64,000 bases of DNA from Niebla homalea (lineage: Eukaryota; Ascomycota; Lecanoromycetes; Lecanorales; Ramalinaceae): assembly GCA_019925105.1 (NCBI GenBank), contig JAHGAU010000007.1, positions 1,364,001-1,428,000 on the forward strand, read 5' to 3'. The notes under the pieces are model-generated. The model did no database searches and was not told the origin of the DNA. It worked only from the letters and a program-made list of their open reading frames with translations. Shown piece after piece: positions 1-11,117 of the stretch. Position 1 is the stretch's first letter. Each line of letters begins with the position of its first letter. A program made the position numbers and the translations under genes.

Positions 1-349
1 AGCGTCATCTGCCAAAAGACGAATAGGTAGTTGGCTGTCCTTTTTTCCCATAGCTCCTCCCGGAGATTTCGTCGGTGCTAATCTCGATGCCACAAACCTG
101 CTGCATCTCATCACGAATATTCCTGTAATACGCAACCATTGATTTCCGGATTATCACAGAAACGAGTTGGCTGCTCTCCTGGAGCAAGTGACTTCGGGAG
201 TCCCAGAACACCTCTGGGTCATACTTTCGAAGGCTCCAAACGATCAAATGACAGAAGTCGCACGTGTCGGACCGCTGGAGTATCTCCTTTACAGTGCCCA
301 ATGACTCAGCATTCGTATCCCACCATGGTTCAACAGCATACTCGGGCAT
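1..349 (-). CDS. HET-type protein, N-terminal part (partial)
   Basis: An ATG at 349 opens a frame whose first part resembles the N-terminal region of fungal heterokaryon-incompatibility (HET) proteins: an acidic start followed by CDFCHLIVWSLRKY, like the C-x2-C/L leader of that family. The frame stops at 5-7 just after a short A tract near 42-48. One base out of register, the last 30 bases read LPIRLLADDA, which also looks like the family. Either a short intron or a one-base shift lies near 20-60, and the gene continues beyond the left edge. The HET domain itself lies outside the window, so the assignment rests on a weak N-terminal resemblance. It may be a pseudogene. Confidence 0.35.
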
Positions 350-1012
350 TTGTAGACGCTCAGTATTGATAAAGTATTGTCGTAGGTCTAAAGCTGCACA
401 TACTGTACAGAGGGCACCTGGGCTCGTAGCTGTTTGAGAGACCAGTACTTTTGGTAAGCAAGAGTAATTCTTAGGTCCAAGCTAATCGTCATCAGCATCA
501 TCATCAGCCATATATTGTGCTATCATGAGGGGTTGACCTCTGGATGAAAAGATTCCTGAGGCCTGAACACGTAAGAGCCTTTCAGGATAATTGTGTTTTG
601 ATGACAAGGTCCCCTTGCGAATGCATCCTGAGGAAGCGGTTTGGTGGAAGCTGGGCTCTAACCGCCCTGCCAAACAACTTTCATAGGGTCAAAGCAAGAG
701 CGACACGTGCAGGGTAGACAGATAGCCCGTCAGTGTTGCAATCCTTTTTCTCACTACCATCGACGTCGCTAAGACGCGTTTGTTCTTGGCATCATCTAGC
801 TCAAGTAGGTACTCAATACCAAGGAAAAGCGTTGACGCTAAGGTAGGCTACTCATGCAAGGCAGCGGGTTCGCCCGGCCGATCGGCTGTAGCATTGCGTC
901 ATACCGTTGTGCGCTCGGAAAGCTTGCAGTGACAGCAGTGGAAGCTTCAATCATTTCTTCAGAGGGTCTTAATCCTCTTCATCTGTCCTCGGACTTGTAG
1001 ACAGTGATAATA
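350..1012. other. Intergenic, upstream of two divergent genes
   Basis: This stretch separates the HET-like gene from the monooxygenase. It holds only short frames with no recognisable protein, so I treat it as promoter and leader sequence. Confidence 0.5.
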
Positions 1013-2622
1013 ATGGACTTTCACCCAATCCTCTACTTCTACTCGGTCATCCAATGGGTCCTTGACAAGCTGCTCTCTCCTACACCTCCGCCGCCCCACG
1101 CCCATCTGGGACGACCTCGGATCGCGGTCATTGGGGCTGGCTTGACCGGAGTGTCGGCTGCTTCTCACTGCGTTGGTCATGGCTTCGATGTCACCATCTT
1201 TGAAGCCGGAGATCGAAAGAACCTGGGTGGCATCTGGAGCGTAAGCACAGCAGATGCCACATAGGGACAGCAGCTAATCATTGCACAGCGCGTGAATAAT
1301 ACATCAGGGCTACAAATACACAGTATTATGTACAGGTTCCACCCCTCGGTTCGTTGGAGCAGCGGCTACCCTGATCGCCAAGCCATTGTATCGCAAATCA
1401 CCCAGCTTTGGAGACGTTATGGCTTGCAAGAGCGCACCAAATTCAATACTCGTGTGACCTCCGTCTCGCAAAATCAAAAGGGCCGCTGGATTGTCAATGG
1501 CAATTATGCTGACCAATACGACGGTATTTTGGCGGCGGTAGGGTCTTGTGGTGACCCCAAGATGCCCCACATCTCAGGCCAAGAGTCTTTCAAAGGTGAA
1601 GTCTATCACTCTTCCAAGCTCGATGGGAAGACTGCCAAGGACAAGAAGGTACTCATAGTCGGTGGAGGTGCATCGGCAGTCGAGGCTTTGGAGTTTGTTG
1701 TCCACACTGGCGCCAAGATGACTTCGGTCCTGGCTCGCTCTGAGAAATGGATCATCCCTCGCAATGCTTTCATAGACAGCCTACTTGCCTTCAACATCTT
1801 TGGACAAGAGACAATCTTCTCATGGATTCCGGAGTCTCTACTACGAATCTTCTTTTACCGCGACCTGGCCGACCTAGCTCCTGCTTCTGAAGGCTTGTTC
1901 ACGGAGACCCCCATGGTCAATTCCGATATCTTCCATCAGATTCGGAATCACAACGCGGAATGGCTTCGAGGTGACATTCTAGGTTTCACTGAAAACGGTA
2001 TAAGATTCAACAAGCGATCTAAAGGTGTACCCAAGGGCGGACCTGGCCACGAAACGATCGTGGAAGGCGATATGGTGATCATGGCCACTGGTTTCCAACG
2101 TCCAAGTCTCAACTTCTTGCCACAAGATGTGTTTCAGGAGCCGTACCAACCACCGAATTGGTATCTACAGGTCTTCCCACCCGAGCACATGTCCATCTGT
2201 GCCAACAATTGCACTGTGAGTACATTCCTCAGCCACTCTGATGCCCCCAATTGATTTTTTGCCGTCAGTACGTGAACGCTATTGGCACAGTAGGCAACTA
2301 TCACATTGGAATCTACACGCGTCTGCTTTTGATGTTCCTGGTGGATCCGCTTGCACGACCCCGTGAATACTGGATGAAGAGATGGATCGACATGACCAAA
2401 ACGCTCAAGTCTCATGCTCCGACCGCCGCTTTCGACTTCTTCACCTACTCCGAACTGACCTATTGGCTCGTGTTCGTTGTCCTGATCAACCCCTTCAGAT
2501 GGAAATGGGTGCTTTTCGTCTTCTTCGGCATCGGAGGGTTATTACCAATGAAAGTTGTCGAGAAGGAAGACGAATTGAGGAACGGCGTTGGGATGGAAAT
2601 GGAGAATAAGTTTGCTCGATGA
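1013..2622 (+). CDS. Flavin-containing monooxygenase
   Basis: Exons are 1013-1240, 1289-2215 and 2269-2622, giving 502 residues. Each join is in frame with GTAAGC..AG and GTGAGT..AG introns of 48 and 53 bases. An FAD-binding GAGLTG motif lies near residues 41-46, after a hydrophobic N-terminus that may anchor the protein to a membrane. The FMO fingerprint region reads FKGEVYHSS, a second dinucleotide fold reads IVGGGASAVEA (NADPH), and an ATGF motif follows. The C-terminal third contains hydrophobic stretches. The family oxygenates N or S atoms of small molecules, or acts as a Baeyer-Villiger-like enzyme; the substrate here is unknown. The start is the first ATG, 9 bases after an in-frame GTG. 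Nearby are a convergent NTF2-like gene and a P450. Confidence 0.86.
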
Positions 2623-3007
2623 TGTTGGGGTCGAAAGCGACTCACGATCAGATTAAATAGTATCAGGTTTGCAGACGAACAGCCAGAAAGACATCGTCCA
2701 GTATATAGATTGCATGGCTCTCAGGGATCACAAGGCCAATTTGTGTCCCGACAAACCGTCTCTCCTTCCACGTTTCAGAACATACCCACGATGAGCAATA
2801 TTGCTTGATGCATGTCTCTAAGGGCCTCAGTGCAATGTGACTTTCTTTTAAGATTTCCGCCAACATTCACCAATCAAGGTCCCAATAATCCAGCTGCGTA
2901 ACCCACATGCGAACATCAATCCTCGTGATCAATCAGCGCTCACGCAACAATCCTGTCACCCCAATAAATGACATCCATCCAATCCACTCCCACCAGCCTT
3001 CCTCAAA
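2623..3007. other. Convergent intergenic stretch
   Basis: This is the 3' flank of two convergent genes. A 67-codon reverse-strand frame here has no recognisable content. Confidence 0.45.
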
Positions 3008-3708
3008 CTACGCAGACCCATTCCCCACCTTCTCCCTCCTCCCCGCACTTCCCGGCCTCAGCACATTCTCCTCCACCCAACTAACCGGCCACCCGGCCCC
3101 GGCACCCAGCACACACAGCCCCGTCGCCACAAACTGCGCAACCACGACGAGCCACCCCAACCCCCCGAACAGCGACACGAACTTGACGAACTCGCCCACC
3201 TGATACAGATCCTCCTGGCTCCTGATGAAATACCGCGGCTTCTCGCTTCCCGGCCTATTGTTGTTATTCTTGTACACCGAGCCCGGCACGGGCGTCGTCA
3301 GCCTCAGCACGGTGGTCAGGTGCACCCGGGGGGGACGGTAGAGGAACCGGGGCAGGAAGAAGGGGGTGAAGAGCTGGTGCAGCGAGATGTAGAGGAGCAG
3401 GTTGTCCGGGTCGTAGGCGACGGAGTCGACGTGCAGGGCGATGCGCGGGGAGAGGATCTTGTACCAGCGGTAGATGCACCAGATGAGCCAGCGGGAACCC
3501 TCGAAGGAGCCCGTGCGGCAGAAGGGGTGCGAAAAGGAGGCGTTGGGGGTGAAGTAGCGTTCAATGGTGTTGCGTTGGAGGGAAGGGGGCGATTGGGTTA
3601 GGAGGTGGATTATTTGGGAGATTTCCCGTTCTGGAGGAGGGAGGCTTGTTAGTCTGGCGTGGTTTTGGAGAGCAGAGGTGGGGGGCAATGTGTACGTGGA
3701 TCTTCCAT
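3008..3708 (-). CDS. SigF-like NTF2-like membrane protein
   Basis: Exon 1 is only 13 bases (3708-3696). Intron 3695-3631 has a GACTAAC branch site and ends CCAG, and exon 2 is 3630-3008, giving 211 residues beginning MEDPQREISQIIHLLTQ. This matches the start of a fungal family with a SigF-like NTF2-fold domain. The NTF2-like part covers about residues 5-150, with the aromatic-rich RWLIWCIYRWYKILSPRI segment. A hydrophobic segment near residues 165-200 is probably a membrane anchor. NTF2-like folds bind small hydrophobic ligands or act as small enzymes; no function is established for this family. It lies between a monooxygenase and a P450. A frame without the intron runs further upstream but lacks the family start. 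Confidence 0.75.
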
Positions 3709-4040
3709 GGTTGCGCAATGGGCAATATGCGGCTGCGATGGTGAATTCAAATCTTTCTGAACAGTAAGCTTCAAGTAGCAACAAACGGGCGATTGATAAA
3801 TGGAAAGTGGTCTTCTTTTGGGAGGAAGTGAGGTACAGCTTCGACACCAAGTTACTGCTGTGATGTCATTGTATGATGCCCTATGATTTCTGCCCTAAGC
3901 AAATATCCGTATCGGGACCAAGCAAGAAGCAAGATATAATGGAAGCTGAAGTCCGGCTGGATGTTGCCCCAATTATTATCAATTCCTATCCTGGCCTTCT
4001 TGAAAACTTTGGAAGCTCGTTTTAGCCGTTTGGCATGCGC
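3709..4040. other. Intergenic
   Basis: This spans the upstream region of the NTF2-like gene and the 3' end of the P450. I see no further gene. Confidence 0.45.
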
Positions 4041-6000
4041 TTAGCTTTTGAGACCCTCATTTCTTCTTTTCCAGACCATTCCCACAGACGTTGGATTCCT
4101 CATCTGTAGAGTGATCAAGGTCTTGGAGTCATCTAGGACGGCCTGAACACGTTCCGTAGTCTGCTGGTTCGTTTCTCCTGGTCGAGACTGAGGACGCACG
4201 CTCCAGTCCTTGAACAACGTTGCCAGTACGGCTACAAATTCCACTTGCGCGAACTTCTTACCAGGACAAACCCTCGGTCCCTCGCCCCATCTGGAAGTCA
4301 AATGTCAGCAGTTGGAGCGTGAAAGCACAATGGGTCAAAGATGACGAAGCCAAATTGAATGACCAAAATCGTTTAATTGCTTGATTAGGCAGCGTGATTC
4401 GTCCCAGATGAGGGTCAGAGGGGATCTTATTAGAGGAAGCATGACTTACGGCTTGTAACAACCCTTTACTGGAGCCTCCTTGACGATCTCTCCGAAATCT
4501 TTCGTGCCTGCTGTATCGTTGTCTTTATCGATCCAGCGCTTGGGCTTCCAGTCTAGCGAATCAGAGCCCCAATATTTGGGAAGAGTATGGGAGGCCGCAA
4601 AATTATTGACAATGAAAGTACCCTCAGGTATCAGGTACTGTTTCTCGTCAATCATCAAAGGCTGAGGCTCATTGGTTGCGATTTTCATCAAAGAAGGCAC
4701 CGGTCCAAATAAGCGGAGGGTCTCAAGCATCGTGGCAAGGCATCTCTGAAGTCGCGGATACGTCTCTTCGTAATGCCAAGTCTCGGGTGAACCGGCCTCG
4801 TGAAGAACATGGCCAACTTCTTCTTGAATCCAATCTTGGTACTCCGGCCTTATAGAAAGGAGGGTGATGACATAGGCAAGTGTATTGGCAGTGGTTTCGT
4901 GGCCAGCTAGATTATATATGAAAAGGTTGCCCAAAATCTCGTCATCGTCGAGGGATTCCGAAGCAGACTTTCCATCCTCCGAAGCTCGAATAAGTGAACT
5001 AATAAGATTCGCATGGCTCGAGGAATCACGTTTCTCAATCAGTTGGCGTTCACGACTCACCATCTCCGTCATGTACTTCTTGAATTCCTTCAGGGCTAAA
5101 CCTACAGCCTTGACCCCCTTTGGCATGTACCATTTGCTGAGATTGTCAGGACCACAGATCAGAAGAGGGATGAAGCCGCGGAGCAGATCGTTGAGAGCGT
5201 CTCTATAGCTCAATTGGTGGCCAGCTGGGGGAGCTTGCAGGGTCGATGCGAAGGGATATTTTTGTCCAAAACCAGCAGCGGTCAAAACATGTAAAGCTAG
5301 CGTCAGTGTATCTGCAGACGTGCTTGTGATTGATTTTCCCTGCTCAAGCCAGAAATCCAACATTTGTTGAGCCTGTCGGACCGATTCTTTCCAGACCAAG
5401 GCGCTGTTCCGTTCGTTGAATGGAGGCGAGGTTATCTTGCGATGTCGTTGCCATGTTGCGCCTTCTACCTATCGCAAATGTCAACATGCTGCTTGACCTA
5501 AAGATGTTTGAGCAGTACCGTATCGACATTTGGTCCCAAAACTTCCATTTGTCCTGACGAAGGTCAATCATGCTTCCAGTTGAGGGACACTTACTATGCC
5601 TACCGTAAAGCACTGCAGGTTTGGTGAAGTCCTTCCTCCTATTCATCACGTCATCGATAGCTGACGCATCTGTAATGAAAATTCTTATCCACTTAGGATC
5701 GATGATACTGATCGCATTTCCAAGCCTTTGGTGGGTCTCATATTTGTCATCGGTGATCCAATCTACGGAGATGTGTTTGAAGCAGGAGCCAATACCAAAT
5801 GGCATCCTAGATAGGAAAGAGAATACTCGGGGGCCCGAGAGAGCGACGAAAGGATTCTGTATATTGACTGCATTTATGATAATGGGGAAAGCGAGTTGAC
5901 GAGCTTTCTGATAGTTTTGGTAAAGACCAAGCAAGCTCGAGATTGTCCATGCAGTCGTCAAGACAAGAAAGCCATACAGAGGAAGCAGGTAAGCATGCAT
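4041..6000 (-). CDS. Cytochrome P450 monooxygenase
   Basis: Exons are 6000-5595, 5553-5519 (only 35 bases), 5468-4450 and 4290-4041, giving 569 residues; all four join in frame. The N-terminus is a membrane anchor (about residues 1-28). The C-helix motif WQRHRK is at 153-158, the I-helix oxygen-activation motif AGHETT at 335-340, the K-helix ETLR at 396-399, and the haem loop PWGEGPRVCPGKKF carries the axial Cys at about 495. All catalytic features are present, so the gene looks active. It belongs with fungal microsomal class II P450s that need a CPR partner; the substrate is unknown. It is divergent from the PCI-domain gene. The micro-exon gives GPNVDT before VEGATW, as expected for the family. 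Confidence 0.92.
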
Positions 6001-6465
6001 GGTGATGTTTGAGAGACTACTGCTCTCACTTCGAAATCTTCAGCAAGGCTCACAACTTTTGTGACAGTGACATTTACATCTGATAACAAGGTACATCGCG
6101 CTTGATTGATCTTGAGAATCACATGGTTGGCAACGCGGTTGGTCGGACGAGCTCACTTTAGTCAATCAATTCACCCTCGTCCCTTCAGGGAGCCGCTGGG
6201 ATTTCAGTCCGAGGAAGGTAAGCCGACACAGTATAATAATAGTACTGAGGCTGGCTATAGCTAGAGTTCCAACAATGACCTTTCATTTGTGTTCAGCGCT
6301 GTAGAGATATTGGATCCTCGTAGCATGGCGACATCGATCTTGCATTCGCCGCGAACCATCTCGAATGCTAGGACGATGCTTGTTGTCTAGGAATCTCATC
6401 ACGTTGTACGTATCATCAGGTTCGAGCAAAAAAAACACTTGTAGTGTAAGGTCGGCCATCATGAT
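6001..6465. promoter_or_regulatory. Divergent promoter region, P450 / PCI gene
   Basis: This 465-base gap lies between two divergent start codons. I see no coding content and cannot name a defined binding site. Confidence 0.4.
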
Positions 6466-8197
6466 ATGAGTCCGCCAATAATCAATCAGTTCCTGGGTGA
6501 GATATGGCAGATTATCCAGGAACAAAATGGCGCCAGGTTACAGGAATACCTCGTCATCGAGCCTCCTCTATCTCCAATCTATCAAAAGATTGTGGAGGAG
6601 TTGAAGCAAGCTTATCCCAACGCCAACAGTCACACCGCGCTTGAGAACAAATGCAAGTCCTTCATGCCGGAATACCAGGATGGCGAGGGTGGAGGATCGC
6701 GTTCATCATTCATCTCTTTTCTGGTCAAATACTTTGCGTTCCTGAGGGATCTCAACGTGGATAATCTGCTCGAGACGCATGATATGCTCAAAGTATTGTT
6801 GAAGTAGGTCCTTTAGTGACCCCTTGATCTTTTGTTTGATTTGCTCAATTTGTTCTAGTCAATGCGTCCTCGCTCTGAGCTCCTTCATGGGTCTCACAGT
6901 CCTGCCAACAGTGATATCTCTTTCGCGAACGCTCGCCAGATTAGCTATTGGACTTGACAAGCAGCCCGATCTAATTGCAAGCCTCACACAAAGGAAGGAG
7001 AGCACCGGCGGCGACGAAGCCGAAGAACGGGTCACATTAGTGGAGAGCTCAGCTAATGTGATCAGAGAGGCGTTCAAGAAATGCCTCAGCGAGCGCAGTG
7101 CAAGCGCCTCAGGCATTGATCCTGACGGACGGCCCGAGGGTCGTCGCATCGGCATCTACCTGACAGCAAACCTGTGTCTGAAGCTCTTCTTCCATTGCAA
7201 AAAGTTGAGGAGCGCGGAGCAGATCTTCGGAAACATCTATCAGCAATCGCCTCCACTCAGCTTGTTCCCAGCTTCTCAACGAGTCACGTTCCTGTACTAC
7301 TTGGGCAGATATCATTTTACCAATGGCCATTATTTTCGGGCTCAGCTCGCGCTTCAATCAGCATATGATCAATGTCACAAGCGATGCTCGCGTCAACGAA
7401 GACTCATACTGATTTATCTAACCACGGCCAACATCATCCTTGGGCGCTTTCCAACGGATTACTTGTGGCAGCGACCGGAAGCATCTGGATTACAGGGGAA
7501 GTTCGGACCAATTTGCAACGCCATCATCAAGGGCGATCTCTGTTCATTCCGACAGTACCTGGACATACAAAATGAAAGCGCCGAGTGGTTCCTACGAAAG
7601 AGGATCTTACTGCAGTTGTCTGACAACTGTGAAGTCCTCGTCTGGCGCTCGCTTGCTCGAAGAACGTTCATGCTCTCAGGAAGCGTTGGAGATGCAGCCA
7701 GCAGGAAAGCGCCGACGGTGGCTTTAGAGCATTTGCTGACGCTTTATTCATACCTCGAGAAGAAAGCTCTTCTCGCACCGGAGAAGAAGGGGTTCACTAA
7801 TGGGAATCCAACTGTTATGATAAACGGCCAAAGACCCGAACTTCCCAATGGCTATACAGACCCGGATCTTGCAGGCGTGGTAAGCCCCGAGCCCCCAGTG
7901 CTTCCCACTATGGACATCATCGAGTCTGTAGTTGCTTCCCTGATCGAGCAAGACCTCCTACACGGCTTCATCACCCATGCCAACCCTCGCTTTGCAATCA
8001 CTGGGGCGAGGAATGCCTCACCCTTGCAGGTTGGGTTTCCCAGAGTATGGGACGTCATAAAGGCAAAGTCGGATGATGAAGTCCCTGGATGGGTGACGGA
8101 AAGAAAGAGTGCCGCAGCAGGGCTAGGAGGTGGATTTCGGCCTGGTATGGTTGTGAATCTCAGTGGTGCAAGGCCTGCTGGGGCAGCTCCAGGATAG
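6466..8197 (+). CDS. PCI-domain protein, Thp1/PCID2-like (TREX-2 mRNA export)
   Basis: Exons are 6466-6803 and 6859-8197 with a 55-base GTAGGT..TAG intron, giving 558 residues. The N-terminus (NQFLGEIWQII, then YLVIEPPLSP) and the helical repeats YYLGRYHFTNGHYFRAQLAL followed by a winged-helix segment (LEHLLTLYSYLEKK, then DIIESVVASLIEQDLLHGFI) are typical of the Thp1/PCID2/Csn12 PCI family. The N-terminus fits Thp1/Pci2 better than Csn12. Thp1 pairs with Sac3 at the nuclear pore in the TREX-2 complex, linking transcription to mRNA export. The protein ends in a low-complexity Gly/Ala/Pro tail. The 3' end lies 69 bases from that of the convergent lcp5 gene. Assignment to Csn12 is the main alternative. 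Confidence 0.83.
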
Positions 8198-8266
8198 TGC
8201 GAGGTTTCGCCCATGACCAATGTAAGAGACTTTCTGTCCCGCGAAGGCCAAACTTGACCTTATCCA

Positions 8267-9268
8267 TTACCGCCTCTTCCTTCCCAACCCCTTCTTCACC
8301 CTCTTCTCCCACCTCTCTCCAATCCTGCCCTCCCCACCACTAACATCCCTCCTCCTCTTCTTACCCCCTTTCAAATCCCCAAAATCCACATCCCCCAACC
8401 CATCAAGCCCACCGACGTCCAGATCCTCCCCTCCACCCCCAGGCCTCCTTTTCTGCTTCTTCTCGTTCGGCAACCGCATCAGCCGCTGCTCCTCATACGC
8501 CAGCCTCTCATCCTCCCTCTCCTTTGCTTTACCCCTCGCGCGGCTGCCAGCCCCGATACTCGGTTCCGCAACGGGCGCATCCGTCATCTCCTCTCGGATG
8601 AAAGAATCCACGGCCGCGGACTTGCGGTGCGGTGTCGCGCGTTTGAGGGAGCGGTCGGTGGTGGGCAGGGCGGTGGGGGCGATGCGCGGAGGGCGGTAGA
8701 TGCCATCGGATCCGGCTTCATCTTTGCGGGAGTAGCGGGAGGGGAGGACGAAGTCGGAGGGGTTGGGGCAATAGGAGAGGTCGGAGATTTGAGGTGGGGG
8801 TGAGTTGGTGGGGGGTTCCTGGTCCGAGTCTGATGGTGGATCATCTTGGCCAGAAGCGTTCCGAGCTTTCACTTTGGCAAGGTCATTCTGTTCTGATTGG
8901 ACGCCGGCGGCGGCATCAGCGTCGGATGCTGTGGCCAGTAGCTTGTCCAGTTGGTATTTCAATTTCCCTTCTAGAGGCCGAACGCCTTTCTCCAGATACA
9001 ATCGGAGCTCCAAAAGCTTCCTGGTGACATCGCTGATAATTGTTGTTCTGGACTGCGCTTGATCGCTTCCTAATTGTTGGAGCTTGATGTATATTAAGAA
9101 GACCAGATTCTGGAGATAGGCTAGCAGGAGCTCGTTTTTGGCGTCGAAGAGAGAGATGCCATCATCTGGCGGCGCAAGAGCTGCTGAGTCTGGCAGAGAG
9201 GCAGAGACGGTTGATAAGGACTCAGTGAGTGTGGCAAGCAAGCTTGGTAGGTCTTTCGCTTGCGCCAT
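8267..9268 (-). CDS. lcp5: Lcp5/neuroguidin, small-subunit processome factor
   Basis: This single exon encodes 333 residues. An N-terminal Sas10/Utp3/C1D domain spans about residues 5-95. A central acidic stretch and the neuroguidin-type YRPPRIAPTALP segment follow, then a Lys/Arg-rich tail that looks like a nucleolar signal. Lcp5 associates with the U3 snoRNP and is needed for 18S rRNA processing in the nucleolus. I chose the ATG at 9268 (MAQAKDLPSLLATL); a longer frame upstream begins only with a TTG codon. The middle and C-terminus are Pro/Gly-rich with local GC enrichment on the coding strand. It is in tandem with prx1, whose stop codon lies 232 bases upstream. Confidence 0.85.
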   Translation of the reverse strand: MAQAKDLPSLLATLTESLSTVSASLPDSAALAPPDDGISLFDAKNELLLAYLQNLVFLIYIKLQQLGSDQAQSRTTIISDVTRKLLELRLYLEKGVRPLEGKLKYQLDKLLATASDADAAAGVQSEQNDLAKVKARNASGQDDPPSDSDQEPPTNSPPPQISDLSYCPNPSDFVLPSRYSRKDEAGSDGIYRPPRIAPTALPTTDRSLKRATPHRKSAAVDSFIREEMTDAPVAEPSIGAGSRARGKAKEREDERLAYEEQRLMRLPNEKKQKRRPGGGGEDLDVGGLDGLGDVDFGDLKGGKKRRRDVSGGEGRIGERWEKRVKKGLGRKRR

Positions 9269-9499
9269 CGTGGTGATGAGGTTGGACTGCAGGATTAGAA
9301 AACTTATGCGTGGGTCGATTTGGAAAAGGCATTTTTTCGCGAGGATTTTCCGCTCGCTTGGCAATGCGCTTCTAACGACGGTGGCGGAGGAGGGGAATGG
9401 AGCTTACATACATACACCGAAGTACAACTACATCTCTTGGGTCTACTAATTCTATCTATTTTTTCGTATGAACAGGCATGTTCGGAAGTGTTGGTGGGA

Positions 9500-10321
9500 C
9501 TATTTGCCAATATTGGTGTATCGCAGATACCTCAACGACTTGTCAGCAGGTATAAGATAGCTATGTATGGAGACCATCACTTACGGCTTGACCTCCCTCA
9601 CGTCTCCGAACTTCTTCTTCGCATCCGGCGTGCTCACGCTTGGTGGCACTATAACATCATCCCCCGGTATCCAATCAATTGGAGTGGTGACGCCTCTGCT
9701 GTCTCCAGTCTGCAATGAATCTATCACTCGAAGTACCTCGGACGTGTTTCTCCCAGTTGACGCCGGGTACATCATGGTTAGGCGTATCTTCTTCGCAGGA
9801 TCAATAACAAAGACGCTTCTGATCGTAAACGCAATGCCTTTTGCATCCTTGTTTGTCACGTCTTGGGCGTCCACCATGTCATACGCAAACGCGATGTTCC
9901 GGTCGCTATCTGCGATGATGGGAAATCGCAGATCGCTTCCTTGGGTCTCATTTATGTCCGAGATCCACTTATCATGAGAGTCCAGGTCATTTGCTGAGAG
10001 ACCGATCATCTTGACACCTCTTTTCTCGAACTCGCCCCTCATCTTTGCGAATGCCCCAAGCTCAGTCGTACACACAGGAGTGAAATCGGCAGGATGAGAA
10101 AAGAGGATGGCCCATTTGTTGTCGAGCCAGCTGTGAAAGTCAATTTCTCCCTGGGTTGTCTTTGCTTTGAAGTTAGGGGCGATCGATCCCAGGCGTAAAC
10201 GAGGCTGCTCGTCTGCCATTGTGGCCAGGGTGCGATGGAGCAGGGAAGGGCGGGCTGCGAGATGTGCGGGTCGGACGGCAACAAATGCGCGGGACGCTGA
10301 ACGGGTGATCAGCGATGCCAT
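9500..10321 (-). CDS. prx1: Mitochondrial 1-Cys peroxiredoxin Prx1
   Basis: Exons are 10321-9585 and 9530-9500, giving 255 residues. The last exon adds only ten residues (YLRYTNIGK region) after a 54-base GTAAGT..GAG intron with a TGCTGAC branch site; unspliced reading stops right at the donor. Residues 1-35 are rich in Arg, Ala and Ser with no acids, a clear mitochondrial presequence. The peroxidatic site is PADFTPVCTTELG with Cys84, and there is no second Cys, as expected of the Prx6/Prx1 class. The C-terminal dimer/arm domain contains MMYPASTGRN. The enzyme reduces H2O2 and organic peroxides using glutathione, glutaredoxin or thioredoxin. An internal Met at residue 35 could give a cytosolic form. 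It is divergent from the DUF829 gene. Confidence 0.95.
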
Positions 10322-11117
10322 GGCTATTGTAATGATTTTGAATTCTGTGATGGAAGAGAAGTGAGCAATGAAAAAACGAAAAGCGTTGCATGAATGCGAT
10401 CGCAAAACACGAAAGAATTTCTAATCCTCCATATTGCGTCATTGCGGGAGTTGCCGTTGAGGCACAAAACGGGCGCTAGGGAGCAGCCTATCATATGGTG
10501 GTACAGTGCCTCGAGAGTCGAGCCGCCCTCGACGCGTTGGTGCCTGAATATCGTTGCAATAAGCGTCTTTCCAGTTGAAAACATGTGTTCGTCTTATGTG
10601 CTGGATGATCTACATGCCACTTTCCTGATGACTTCAGCTACGCATCAATTAACACCATGAAAACACCGATCGCCGTTCTCGACCCAAGGTGTTAATATCT
10701 TTGCCTGCTCTTGAAAAAGCGACCGTAACTGGATCGCCCCGAGGCCCCGTCCACAACGCCGCAGCCTTTCCCTCCCTGATTGCAAAACTCTCCCAGCTTC
10801 TATGAGGGACCAATCACTATAGAATCCCTCGACGTTCCTTCAGACATCCTGCGGCTCGATTCCTTTCACCTGTGCAAAAGCCGCTAAAAGCTGATCAAGT
10901 ACTCAACTCCCAGTTTCTCATCCTCGCTGCTGCCTCGTCCTCCAAATCCCCCACCATATCCACTCTCAAATTACACACATACCGCACAACTCCCCAACAG
11001 CCCGCCAGTAAATTCATATCCCCCACAGGGTTGTCAGGCCATCACCCTCTCCAAAATGGCCCCCTCACCCAACCCCCCCGAAAAGGCCGACGCAAAACCC
11101 ACCAACCCCTCGCCTTC
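10322..11117. promoter_or_regulatory. Divergent promoter, prx1 / DUF829 gene
   Basis: This 796-base gap becomes C-rich and pyrimidine-rich toward the DUF829 start, as fungal leaders often do. It contains an ATG at 11056 opening a 21-codon frame that ends by overlapping the main start codon (ATGA at 11118-11121). Confidence 0.5.
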
